DNA of 44,070 nt from Planctomycetota bacterium (GTDB taxonomy: Bacteria; Planctomycetota; UBA1135; UBA2386). The stretch spans positions 5,345 through 49,414 of the forward strand of contig JACRLW010000020.1 in assembly GCA_016235155.1 (NCBI GenBank), read 5' to 3'. A program made the position numbers and the translations under genes. The notes beneath the pieces are model-generated. The model was not told where the DNA came from, did no database searches, and saw only the letters and a list, made by a program, of their open reading frames with translations. This document shows positions 18,458 through 27,716 of this stretch, piece after piece. The stretch's first letter is position 1; each line of letters begins with the position of its first letter.

Positions 18458-21400
18458 TCAGCGCGGGGCGAGCAAGGGCGTCACGTAGCGGTAGTAGGCC
18501 TCGAGGCTCAACACGGCGAGCGCGGTCGTGAACGCGGCGTGGTCCGGCCGGTCGTCCGCGTACTCCGCGTACGCACCGATCGGCGTGAACGAGCCGTCTT
18601 GGTTCTGCGCCGGCAGGAAGACCTCCTTCAGCGCCTCGTTCCACTCGCGCCACGCGTCGCCCCCGGCGAGGAAGCACGCGAGGGTGCCGCAGTACCAGAA
18701 ATACGGATGGCCTTCGGCGCGCAGCACGAACGCGTCGTCGCTCGCGTTGCGCCACGCGCGCGGACGTCGTTGCAGCGTGTAGCGCAGGCCGGCCTGCAGG
18801 CGTTCGTCCTCGACGGGATCGCCGAGGAGCAGCAGCGAGAACACCGCGCCCGGCGTCGACGCGGGCAGCGTCGGCCACTGTGAGTCGATGCGGCTCGGAT
18901 CGCGCGTGTAGTAGAAGAACCCGCCGCGCGCGTCGAACATGCCGCGCAGGAACGTGCGCGCCTGCGCGAGTGCCGCGTCGGGGACCTCGATGCCCGAGAG
19001 CTTGGCAGACTCGAGCGCCATCACCTGCCAGACGGTGACCGACGTGCGCGCATGGTGATCCTCCGGCGTGAGCGTGCCGGAGAAGTAGCCCCAGCCGCCG
19101 CGGTTCCTGCGATCACGGGTCGCGTTCTGGTTGCGGAGGATCCACAGAATCGCGCGTTGCACCGGTTCGCGAAGGCGTGCGTCGCCGCTGATCGCGAGAC
19201 ACTCGGCGAGCGCATAGGTGGCGATGCCGTGCGAGTACGACGACGTGTCGCCGAAGTGCGCGCTGCCTTCGTCCTGCGCGTCGAGCAGGGCTTCGACCGC
19301 GCGATCGACGATCGCGCTGTACTGCGAGTTCGAGCGCGGCGTGTGGCCGGCGCCGAGGAAGGCCAGCGCGCAGAGCGCGGTCTTGCCCACCCACACCTCG
19401 CCGTACTTCGCGTGGTCGAAGGACTTCCGGCCCCAGTGGCCGCGGGGATCCTGGATCGACGCGAGGTAGGCCAGACCGTTCGCCACGGCGCGCTCGGTCT
19501 CTGTGCTGCCGCCGAAGCGTTCGATCGCGGCCGCCTTCTGCGGACCGAAGCGATTGCCGTAGAGACCGGCGAGGTCCGTGCGCGGCGCGGACTCGAGCAC
19601 GGGCCTGGTCGTTCGCGGCGGCGCGGGCAGACGACTCGACGGCGCGGTCGGTCGCGAGGGCTCGCGCTGCGCATCGATTCCCATCGCGCGGCGACTAGGC
19701 GAGTTCAGGTCGGTCGCGCGGGGCGCGAGCGCGGCGAGCGGTGCGGCGCCGAGCGCGGCAGTCGTCTTGGGTTCGCCGGTGGAACCCTTGACCGGGGCCG
19801 GGACGGCGTCCGCGAGCCGCGGCGCGCGCATCGCGGTGCGCGACGGCGACGGCGTGCGCTCGCCCTCTTGTGCGACCTGCGACGCAGCGGCGCTCGGCTT
19901 CGGCAAGGCGCTCGATGCTGTTACTGCGCGCGGTGCTTCGCCGACGGGCGATGGTGCCTGCTGGAGCGCGCGCTCCGCCGACGGCGCCACCGCGCGCGGA
20001 GCGATGTCCGCCGGCGCGGCGAGCGCTGCGGACAGAGCGAGGCCCGTCCCCGGTCGACCGGCGGGCGTCGCGATCTCCGTCGCGGCGGGCAACGCGTCGC
20101 GCAGGACCGCACCGGACACCGGCGGTCGCGGCGGCGGCGATGCCGCCGGCGCACGCGCGAGGTCCGCGAGCGGTTCCGTCGCGCGCGGCGCGCTCGCCGG
20201 AAGTTCCGCGGCCGCCGGCCCAGGTGCCTTGACCGCGAGCGGATCAGGACCGCTCTGCGACGCCTCGCGCCTGCTCTCGGCCGTCGGTGCGGGGCGCGCA
20301 GGAGTGCCAAGGGACGTACCCGTCGCGAGAAGTGCCGGAAGCGACGCATCGCTCGCGGCCGCCGGGACGGCACTCGCCACCGCGTCGTGGAGCGACGGAG
20401 TCGGCGCGCTCTCGCCGCGGCCGTCCGGCGTCGCGTGCGGTACGGCCTCGGCGACGAAGCTCGCCGACGAAGCGCGCGCCGGTTCCGACGCGAGCGGACC
20501 GCTCGCGGCGGGAGCCGTGACGCGCAGGGTGTCGGTCGCGCGCGACGCGGCGTCACGCGTGGTGTCCTGAGAAGCGCGCGCCGTGGCGGGAGACGCGGCG
20601 AGCGCGACGTCGCTCGCCGGCAACGCGTCGCTGCCGGCCGCGGGCGCGATCGGTTGCGCTTCGTCCTGCATCGCGTGGTTCGTCGTGTCGGGCACCGCCG
20701 CGCCGGACTCCGGTACGACGCGCGCGAGGTCGTCGAGCGGTCGCGGCGCGGACTCTGCCGCGGCGAGCGCCGCGCCCGGGGCGTCCGCGGTCGCGGCCTC
20801 CGCGCGATCCGCGCGCACCGCGCGCAACGCCTGTGCGACGCGATCCCCGCTCGCGGCGGCGTCCGCGGCGTCGGCGGTGGTCCCGTCGATCATCGTGATC
20901 GCGATGCGCTCGCCCTCGCCGCGCTGCTTCGGATCGCGCAGGCTCATGATCACGTCCTCGAGCAGCCACCACAGGAGGAAGTGCACGAGCAACGAGACGA
21001 GGATGCACCAGGTGACGATGTCGAGCGCGCGCCAGCGTGCGCCCAGCAACAGCAGCGCGAGCAGGAGCACCGCGATCGCGAGCAGCCACGCCAGCAGTCG
21101 TTCGAGATCACGCTGGCCCTCCCACCACGGCCGCAGCAGCCGCGCCTGCGCGTCGTAGACGAGCGGTGCGTCGCCGCCGCCGAGCAGTCGCAACGAGAAA
21201 CCGTCGCCCCGCGCGGACGCGAGCGGCGCGGGCGACGAGGAGGGCCCGCCCTCGCTCAGCGCGGGTTCCTCGAGTGCGTCGCCGAACGTCGCGCCGTGAC
21301 GCGGCACGCCGAGCACGCGCTTGCCGCGCCCGGTTTCCTCGCGGACGAAGAACAAGAAGGTGCCGTCGCGCGCGAACGCCGGTTCGCGATCGAGGACCAA

Positions 21401-22066
21401 CGAGAGCTTCGCGAACGGATCGCGGTCGTCGCCCGGCCACAGCGTGCGCGCGGGGACGTCGGTGTCGAGCGACGCGACGAAGAGCTGCGTGCGCTTCTCG
21501 TCGGGCACGCGGCGCGCGAACACGAGCGTCGTGCCGTCGGACGCGATCGCCGGGTCGACCTCGTCGGCGGGCGTGTTGACGGTCGCCGGCAAGGGCGTCG
21601 GCGCCGCGAAGCCGCCGTCGCCGAGCGACGCCGCGCGCCAGAGATCGAAGCCGCCCGCGCCGCCGTCGCGGTCGGACGCGAACCACAGGTCGCCATGCTC
21701 GTCGAGACACGCCGCGAAGTCGTGGCCGCTCGAACCGATGGCCAACGCGACCGGCTCGACGTCGCGTCGCTCCGGATCGAACACGACGAGCGTCGTGCGC
21801 GACGCGTCGTGCGCGCGGCCGTAGATCACGCGGCCGTCGGGCAAGGTCGCGATGCGCCCGCGCACCGGTCCCGGAATCTCGAACGCCGGCATCGGTCGAT
21901 CGAAGACCTGCATCGGTCGATCGGCGAGCAAGTCGGCGCGCGTCAGCGACGACCCGTCCGTGTAGTACAGCGGACGCCCGAGCCTCAACACGACGAGGCT
22001 CGCGCCCGCCGCCACGGCGACCAGCGCGCAGAGCGCCGCGACCAGGAAGCGCAGGCGCCGCCGCAT
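18458..22066 (-). CDS. TonB/TolA-like transducer fused to a TolB-like propeller and an alpha/alpha toroid
   Basis: A 1202-residue protein starting at ATG 22066. Parts in order: an N-terminal anchor (about 6-28); a PD40/TolB-like beta-propeller (about 65-310, with LWFASDRDGGAGGFDLWR); a transmembrane helix (324-342); a short Arg-containing loop; a second helix (349-370) with SLLVH at 358-362, the SxxxH pattern of TonB and TolA; then IAITMIDG (388-395), like the segment after the TonB/TolA helix. Next comes an Ala/Pro-rich disordered linker (396-828). Residues 829-1202 are a prenyltransferase/squalene-cyclase-like alpha/alpha toroid (repeats such as GLAYLASIQDPRGHWGR). Predicted topology puts propeller, linker and toroid outside the inner membrane. 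The gene follows exbD by 3 bases. The role is inferred: a proton-motive-force-driven envelope protein. The toroid lacks cyclase-type DXDD, so catalysis is unlikely. Confidence 0.8.
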   Translation of the reverse strand: MRRRLRFLVAALCALVAVAAGASLVVLRLGRPLYYTDGSSLTRADLLADRPMQVFDRPMPAFEIPGPVRGRIATLPDGRVIYGRAHDASRTTLVVFDPERRDVEPVALAIGSSGHDFAACLDEHGDLWFASDRDGGAGGFDLWRAASLGDGGFAAPTPLPATVNTPADEVDPAIASDGTTLVFARRVPDEKRTQLFVASLDTDVPARTLWPGDDRDPFAKLSLVLDREPAFARDGTFLFFVREETGRGKRVLGVPRHGATFGDALEEPALSEGGPSSSPAPLASARGDGFSLRLLGGGDAPLVYDAQARLLRPWWEGQRDLERLLAWLLAIAVLLLALLLLGARWRALDIVTWCILVSLLVHFLLWWLLEDVIMSLRDPKQRGEGERIAITMIDGTTADAADAAASGDRVAQALRAVRADRAEAATADAPGAALAAAESAPRPLDDLARVVPESGAAVPDTTNHAMQDEAQPIAPAAGSDALPASDVALAASPATARASQDTTRDAASRATDTLRVTAPAASGPLASEPARASSASFVAEAVPHATPDGRGESAPTPSLHDAVASAVPAAASDASLPALLATGTSLGTPARPAPTAESRREASQSGPDPLAVKAPGPAAAELPASAPRATEPLADLARAPAASPPPRPPVSGAVLRDALPAATEIATPAGRPGTGLALSAALAAPADIAPRAVAPSAERALQQAPSPVGEAPRAVTASSALPKPSAAASQVAQEGERTPSPSRTAMRAPRLADAVPAPVKGSTGEPKTTAALGAAPLAALAPRATDLNSPSRRAMGIDAQREPSRPTAPSSRLPAPPRTTRPVLESAPRTDLAGLYGNRFGPQKAAAIERFGGSTETERAVANGLAYLASIQDPRGHWGRKSFDHAKYGEVWVGKTALCALAFLGAGHTPRSNSQYSAIVDRAVEALLDAQDEGSAHFGDTSSYSHGIATYALAECLAISGDARLREPVQRAILWILRNQNATRDRRNRGGWGYFSGTLTPEDHHARTSVTVWQVMALESAKLSGIEVPDAALAQARTFLRGMFDARGGFFYYTRDPSRIDSQWPTLPASTPGAVFSLLLLGDPVEDERLQAGLRYTLQRRPRAWRNASDDAFVLRAEGHPYFWYCGTLACFLAGGDAWREWNEALKEVFLPAQNQDGSFTPIGAYAEYADDRPDHAAFTTALAVLSLEAYYRYVTPLLAPR
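19583..20881 (-). other. Ala/Pro/Ser-rich disordered linker region
   Basis: Codons 396-828 of the large transducer. The segment is built almost only of Ala, Pro, Ser, Arg, Thr, Asp and Glu, with no aromatic core and many short quasi-repeats (for example ATASSALPKPSAA-like units). At about 430 residues it could in principle span the periplasm, the role the proline-rich or helical linkers play in TonB and TolA. There are no exact tandem DNA repeats, so it has diverged by point change while keeping composition. Confidence 0.7.
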
Positions 22067-22069
22067 GGT

Positions 22070-22492
22070 TCAGCGGCCCTCGCCGCTCGCCTCCGGCGCC
22101 GCGGCGATCGCGATCTTGGTCAGCGACGCGGCGCGGCAGACGTCGAATGCCTGCACGACGCGGCCGAGTTGAACCCGCGTGTCCCCGCGGATGAGGACCT
22201 CCTGCGTCTTGTCGCGCGACGCCGCCGCGCGCAGCTTCTGCTCGAGCCCTTCGAGAGTGACGACCGCGCCGTCGATGCGCAGCGCACCGTCGCGGCCCAC
22301 GTTCACGACGATCGGATGCGCTTCCTTGCCCTGCGAACCGGAGCGGGCCTTGGGCAGTTCGAGATCGAGGTCGACCTCCTCGCGCGCAAACGTCGTCGCC
22401 ACCAGGAAGAACACCAACAGCAGGAAGACGACGTCGATCAGCGGCGTGAGGTTCGGGCCGTCCTCGGGCGCTTCGTCGAGCTCAAGCCGCAT
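22070..22492 (-). CDS. exbD: ExbD/TolR family biopolymer transport protein
   Basis: A 140-residue single-pass membrane protein. Residues 14-36 (NLTPLIDVVFLLLVFFLVATT) form the family's transmembrane helix with the proton-carrying Asp20; the periplasmic domain follows with IVVNVGRDGALRIDG and LIRGDTRVQLGRVV. ExbD dimers sit inside the ExbB pentamer and couple proton flow to movement of a TonB- or TolA-type partner. ATG 22492 lies inside the end of exbB (11-base overlap), and the stop is 3 bases before the large transducer gene, so the three are surely one transcript. Confidence 0.92.
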   Translation of the reverse strand: MRLELDEAPEDGPNLTPLIDVVFLLLVFFLVATTFAREEVDLDLELPKARSGSQGKEAHPIVVNVGRDGALRIDGAVVTLEGLEQKLRAAASRDKTQEVLIRGDTRVQLGRVVQAFDVCRAASLTKIAIAAAPEASGEGR

Positions 22493-23168
22493 GCGTGCCT
22501 CCCGCGCCGAGCGTCGCGGGCCGCGCCGCGACGTGCTCGATCGACGGTGCCAGTCGCTCGTCGACGAACATCACGAGCCGCCTGGCACGGCCGTGCAGCC
22601 AGCTCGCGATCAACATCGCCGGGATCGCCACCGCGAGTCCCGCGATCGTCGTGATCAGCGCGACGTCGATCCCCGCCGCGAGGACCTCGGGCTTGCCCAT
22701 GCCGGCCTGGGCGACGCGGTGGAAGGCGTCGTAGATGCCGAGCACCGTGCCGAGCAGTCCGAGCAATGGCGCGACCGACGCGACGAGCACGATCGGCCGC
22801 ACGTTGCGCCGCAGTCGCTCGAGTTCCTTGTGCGCCTGATCCTCCATCGCGCTCTCGACGTCGGCGATCGGGTAGAGGCGACGCCGCAGTCCGGCGAGCA
22901 GGATGCGCGAGGCGCAGACGCGATCGGCTTCGAGTTGCGCGCGGGCGACCTCGGGCTTGCCGCTCGCGATCGCGGACATCGCGTCGTCGGTCGCGCCCGA
23001 CCACACGCGTCCACGGCGCAGCGCGAGCGCGCGTTCGATCGCCAACGCGAGCACGATCACCGAGCAGATGCCGATCGGCACCATCAACTCGCCGCCGGCG
23101 ACGAGGAACTCACCGAAGGTCCGCGCGGGCTGGCCGCCGTCCTGGACGAAGATCGCGGTGTTCAACAT
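22482..23168 (-). CDS. exbB: MotA/TolQ/ExbB proton channel family protein
   Basis: A 228-residue inner-membrane protein with three transmembrane helices: about 27-48, 125-148 and 166-190. The second and third carry the family signatures PLLGLLGTVLGI (134-145) and ALITTIAGLAVAIPAML (170-186), including the conserved Thr that faces the channel. It forms the stator pentamer around ExbD. The N-terminus has a short extracytoplasmic stretch before the first helix. The start is ATG 23168. It lies 67 bases after the TPR gene and overlaps exbD. Confidence 0.92.
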   Translation of the reverse strand: MLNTAIFVQDGGQPARTFGEFLVAGGELMVPIGICSVIVLALAIERALALRRGRVWSGATDDAMSAIASGKPEVARAQLEADRVCASRILLAGLRRRLYPIADVESAMEDQAHKELERLRRNVRPIVLVASVAPLLGLLGTVLGIYDAFHRVAQAGMGKPEVLAAGIDVALITTIAGLAVAIPAMLIASWLHGRARRLVMFVDERLAPSIEHVAARPATLGAGGTHAA

Positions 23169-23235
23169 GGTCGGACTCTCATCTCGCGGATCTCACGGGA
23201 GCTCGAGGTCACGCCGGACCGGACGGGGAGCGGAA

Positions 23236-26200
23236 TCACCGTTGGCTCGCGCGGCGCAGGGGTTTGGCCGCGGCGGCCTCCGGCGACTTGCCGTGTTTCT
23301 CGATCAACTCGTCGAGGACGCGGTCGGCCTTCTCGCGCTGGCCGAGTTCGAGCCAACACTTGCCGGCCTCGAGCAGCGCCTTGGGCACCCAGACCGGATC
23401 CGCGAACAGGATCGCGACCTTGACGAAGGCCTCCGCCGCGCCGGCGACGTCGCCGCGCCCGCGTCGCACCGCGCCGATCAGGAACGCCGCCTCGGCGCCG
23501 ATCGGTCCGTCGGCGAGCCGCGCGGTCTCGGCGAACTCGCGCTCGGCGCGCTCATGGTCGCCGCGCGCCTGGTGCGCACGCCCGATCCAGAGCTTCGCGC
23601 GGGCGCGGCCCGCGTCGCCGTCGGTCGCGGCACGGCAGCGCGTCGGCGGGGCGATCCGCGCGCACCAGGCACTCGCCGAGGTAGAGCTTCCCGCGGACGG
23701 TCCGCGCGTGTTGCGGATGCTGTTCGACGAGCGTCGTGAGCGACGCAGTCGCGGCCGCGAAGTCGCCGCGTCCGTGCGCCGTCTCGCCGGCGGCGAACAG
23801 GGCATCGGCGACGAGTGCCGCCGCACCGGGCAGCTTCGCGACGCCTTGAAAGACCTTCGCCGCGCGCTCGGTCTGCCCATCGGCCAGCAGGCTCTGCCCG
23901 ATCAGGTACTGCGCGCGTGCGACGTGCTTCTCGTGGGTCACCTTGCCGAGCGCGGCACGCGCGCGATCGCGCTGTCCGCGCGCGAGGTCGATCTCCGCGC
24001 CCAGTACGCGGCATTCGTCGGCGAGTTCGGGGTCCTTCGTCGCCTCGATCACCTGCGTGAAGCGGGCGCGCGCACCGTCGACGTCCTTCTTGCGTTGCGC
24101 AACCCACGCGAGTTCGTAGAGCGCCAGGTCCTTGCGCGCGACGCGGCCGCCTTCGACGACCTTCTCGAGCACGGTGCGCGCGTCGTCGTCCTGGCCGGCG
24201 CGCGCGAGCGCCGTACCCAGCGCGAACTCGACGTCCGCCGCCTTGCCGTGTTGCGGCCACGCCGTCAGGAACGCGCGCGCGGATGCGATCGCGTCGGTCC
24301 AGCTCTGCTTGCGCGTGAAGAGATTGAGCTCGAGTTCGCGCAGCGCCGGAGCGAGTTCTCCGATCGACGCGTGCTGCAATCCGGAGCGAACCGCGGCGAG
24401 GCAGGCTTCGTCGTCGCCGAGTTCGAACGCGCACCACGCGAGTCCTTCGAGCGCCCGCGCTCCCGCGGCGTCGGTCCGCGAGGCGTGCTCTTCGTAGATG
24501 CGGCGGCTCGACGCGAAGTCGCCGGCCTGGAACGCGACGTCGGCGCGCTCCAGCGCGAGTGGGACCGCGCCTTCGGCCGTCTCGGCCTTGCCCGCGCGCG
24601 CGAGCCGCTCCCCGGCGGCCTGCAACTCGCCCTTCTCGCGCAGCACGCGCGCGGCGACGCGCTCGGTGCGCGCGAGGAATGCTCCCTTTTGGTAACGGGC
24701 CGCGTAACGGTCCGCGGCGTCGAGCGCGGCGTCGGGCCGCTTCGCCGCGGCCGCGGCGAGCGCCTCCATCGACAGCGCCTCCTCGCGACGCGCAGGGTCC
24801 TGCGCTTCATCGGCGCCGAGCGCCGCGAAGCGTCGCTGCGCATCGGCGGCGTCGTCCGCGAGCCACGCCGCCCAGGCCGCCTTGTGCCGCGCATCGCGCG
24901 CGAGCGCATGTTGGGCCGGGAGTGCGTCGTAGGCAGCGCGTGCGTCAGGGTACTTCGCCTGCGCGTAGAGGTTCTCGGCGAGGGCGTACGCCGCGTGACC
25001 GGCGAGACGGTGTTGCGGCAGATCGCGCGCGAACACCCGCGCGCGCTGACTCGACTCGTCGTGACGGCCGAGCGCGTGGAGCGCTTGGATCTCGCCGTAG
25101 AGCAGATCGCCCTTCAGTTCGGTGTCCGCGCCGCTCTTGGTCGTCGCGAACGCCGCCAACGCATCCTGGGCCTTGCCGGCCGCGAGCAGCGCTTCGGCAC
25201 GCGCACAGAGGAGGCGCGCCCGCCGCGCCTCGGGTGCGGATCCGAGCGCGGCGTCGTAGGCAAGGATCGCTTCGGCCGGTCGTGAGAGGGCCGCGAGAGC
25301 ATCGCCGCGCACCGCGTGCGCCGACGTCGCGAGTGCGGGATCGAGGTCCTTGGCGCCGAGCAGGGCGTCGAGGTCCTTCAACGCGGGCGCCGCCTCGCCC
25401 TGCGCGAGTTGCACCTGCGCGAGTTGCAAGCGCGCCCCGCGCGCGAGCGGCGAATCCGGCGCTTCCGCCGCGAGACGCCGCAGTTCGGCCACCGCCGCGA
25501 CGTCGTCGCCGCGCGCGCGCAACAGCGAAGCCAAAGCACTCCGCGCGTCGTCGGCCCACTCGCCACCGGCCGCGACCGCGGCGCGCCACGCGGTCTCCGC
25601 CGTCGCGTCATCGCGCGTGCGGTGCGCCGCCTCGCCGACGAGGTACTGCAGTTCGCCGATCGCTTCGTGCGACGGCCAGCGTTCGCAGAGCGTGCGGAAC
25701 GCGGCGAGCGCGCCGGCGTGGTCGCCGGTGCGCAGCCTGGCATAGCCGAGCTGGTAGCCGCCCGCGAAGCCGTAACCGCGTGGATCGTCGTCGGGGTTGC
25801 GGCTCGCCGCGTCGAAGTGCGGGATGGCCTTCTGGTCGTCACCCGCGTCGCGATGCGCCTCGCCCGCGCCGTAGCGTCCGGCGGCTGCGAGGTAGTGATC
25901 GGCGGGGACCGCAGCGAGCAGCTCCTCGAAACGCTTCGCGGCGTCCGCATGACGCGCCGTCTGCTGCAAGGCACCGGCGAGCCGGTAGAGGCATTCGGGA
26001 CGCAGCGTGAACGTCGTGTCGCGCGCCGCCTGCTCGAGCGGCTCGACCGCGTCCTTGGTCTGACCGAGTTCGAGCCGACACACACCGAGCCGATAGCGCG
26101 CCTCGCTCGCGCGCGCGTGCTTCGGCGCCGCGGCGAGGAAGGCGCGCAGTTGTTCCGCGGCCTCCGCGTGCAAGCCGCGTTGCAGATAGCCGACGGCGAG

Positions 26201-26299
26201 ACGCCAGGACTCGGGTTCGACGTCTTGTGCCGCGAGCGGAGTCGCGAGGAGTACGACGAGACCGAGCAGAGCCGTTCGAGGGCGAGCCTTCATGTGCAT
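23236..26299 (-). CDS. Large secreted TPR protein, frameshifted near the 3' end
   Basis: About 1020 residues if restored. The signal peptide MHMKARPRTALLGLVVLLAT ends near LAAQ; ATG 26299 has AAGG ten bases upstream, and ATG 26293 (second Met) is possible. The rest is a long array of TPR units (YLQRGLHAEAAEQLRAFL, KLYLGECLVRADRPADAL, KLWIGRAHQARGDHERAERE), comparable in type to YbgF/CpoB or BamD-like helical repeats. The frame breaks near 23625-23645: one frame codes down to there and would stop at 23552, while the C-terminal TPRs continue in another frame to 23236. The total of 3064 bases is one more than a multiple of three. It is the first gene of the exbB-exbD-transducer group. The break may be a sequencing error or a real mutation. 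Confidence 0.8.
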
Positions 26300-26597
26300 G
26301 TCGACACCGCCTTTCGACGGAGAGGGACGTCGCGCGCCGCGTACCCGCGCGTACGGGACGGATCGAAGCGCGGGCGGACTTCGGCGCAAGCGGAGCTTCG
26401 AAGTCGCTCCCGCGGCGTCGTGTACGCGTCGCGATGCCGGCCCCGAGCCTTGGTGTCGTGTCGAAAGAGTGGAACGGTGAGGAGATCGGTGAGGAGCGAT
26501 GCGCACGGTGCGCAGCGGCGGAACGGACCACGCAGTTCGATCCGGAGCGCGAATCCCTTCCGGCCGGGAAACGATCCCCGTCGACCCGCGCCGCCGA
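26300..26597. promoter_or_regulatory. 298-base intergenic region upstream of the TPR-exbBD group
   Basis: This is the longest gap in the window. It follows the ribD stop and precedes the signal-peptide start of the TPR gene, so the promoter for TPR-exbB-exbD-transducer should be here. On the minus strand a purine-rich AAAGGCGG leads into the start. A weak CCCG/CGGG inverted repeat near 26345-26358 is seen. No coding frame with protein-like composition, no RNA gene and no clear terminator was found. Confidence 0.35.
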
Positions 26598-27716
26598 TCA
26601 GGGGTCCGCGCGGAACGCGACGATCGCGAGGTCTTCGCCGCAGGCCGACCAGGTCATCTCCGAGAAACGCCAGGCCTCCGCCATGAACGGCCGTCCTTCG
26701 CCGGCGACCGGACTCGGCGCGAACTGCCCGCCGATCATCTTCGGTGCGACGAACGCGAGGACCTGGTCGATGCAATCCCAGCCGAGGAGCTGCGCGATCA
26801 AGGCGCCGCCGCCCTCGACCATCATGCGGCGGACGCCGCGACGCCTCAGGGCGCGCCAGCCGTCGAGGAGATGGAGGCGTCGGCCGGTGCCGGCACCCTT
26901 GACGAACTCGACCTCGACGCCGAGATCGCGCAACCGCGTGACGCGCACGGGATCGGCCTCCTCGTGCGCCATCACCAAGAGCGGCACTTCGGGTGCGAGC
27001 CGGACCAGCTTGCTCTCGACGTCGATCTCGGCCCACGGGTCGACGACGATCCGCAGCGGCTGCGGGCCCTCGACATGGCGCACGGTGAGTTCGGGGTCGT
27101 CGGCGCGCGCGGTGCGGAAGCCGATCGCGACGGCATCGACGAGGGTGCGGAGTTCGTGCACCTTGCGCCGCGCAGGCAGGCCCGAGATCCAGCGCGACTC
27201 GCCGGTCGGTGCGGCGGTCTTCCCGTCGAGGGTCATCGCGTACTTCGCGATCGTCCACGGGCGATCGAGGCCGAGCCAACGCTCGAAGGGGTGGTTGATC
27301 GCGCGGCACTGGGGCGCGAGCACGCCGTCGGCGACCTCGATCCCCGCGTCTTCGAGAACGGCGAAGCCGGCGCCGCGGTGCCGCGGATCCGGATCGGCCG
27401 CGCCGACGATCACCCGCTTGATGCCCGCCTCGACGATCGCCGCGGTGCAGGCCGGGGTCTTCTTCTCCTTCACCCCGAGCGGCGTCGAGCACGGCTCCAT
27501 CGTGATCACGATCGTGTCGGGCCGCGCCCCGCGCTGCCGCGCGTCGGCGAGGGCGTCGATCTCCGCGTGCGCGCCGCCCCAATGGCGATGCCAACCGCGA
27601 CCGACGATGCGCGAGCCTTCGATCGCGAGCGCGCCGACGCGCGGGTTCGGTTCGACGTCGCCGCGACCCCGCAGCGCGAGTTCGATCGCCTCGCGCATCC
27701 AGGCGTCGCGGTTCAT
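26598..27716 (-). CDS. ribD: Bifunctional riboflavin biosynthesis deaminase/reductase
   Basis: A 372-residue two-domain enzyme. The N-terminal zinc deaminase (1-145) has HAE (50-52), PCS with Cys76 and the third zinc Cys90, in the pattern HAE...EPCSTPLGVKEKKTPAC. The C-terminal NADPH reductase (146-365) shows PWTIAKYAMTLDGKTA, SRWISG and MMVEGGGALIAQLL. It converts the first pyrimidine of the riboflavin pathway through deamination then reduction of the ribosyl side chain. ATG 27716 overlaps the miaB stop as ATGA, so it is translated with miaB. All zinc ligands are present. The length matches the family. Confidence 0.94.
   Translation of the reverse strand: MNRDAWMREAIELALRGRGDVEPNPRVGALAIEGSRIVGRGWHRHWGGAHAEIDALADARQRGARPDTIVITMEPCSTPLGVKEKKTPACTAAIVEAGIKRVIVGAADPDPRHRGAGFAVLEDAGIEVADGVLAPQCRAINHPFERWLGLDRPWTIAKYAMTLDGKTAAPTGESRWISGLPARRKVHELRTLVDAVAIGFRTARADDPELTVRHVEGPQPLRIVVDPWAEIDVESKLVRLAPEVPLLVMAHEEADPVRVTRLRDLGVEVEFVKGAGTGRRLHLLDGWRALRRRGVRRMMVEGGGALIAQLLGWDCIDQVLAFVAPKMIGGQFAPSPVAGEGRPFMAEAWRFSEMTWSACGEDLAIVAFRADP

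Noticed and set aside
21889..21920. Direct repeat GCATCGGTCGATCG, twice
   Set aside because: It encodes two copies of the peptide FDRPM inside the transducer gene and is too short to mean a mobile or regulatory repeat.
19052..22654. Very long open frame on the plus strand, antisense to the transducer, exbD and exbB
   Set aside because: It is Arg-rich, shows no family motif and lies opposite clearly coding genes; long antisense frames are expected at this GC content.
22766..25285. Long plus-strand open frame opposite the TPR gene
   Set aside because: Composition is Arg/Ala/Glu noise with no domain; the minus strand carries TPR units.
26345..26358. CCCG/CGGG inverted repeat upstream of the TPR gene
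   Set aside because: Four-base arms are expected by chance in this GC-rich sequence.
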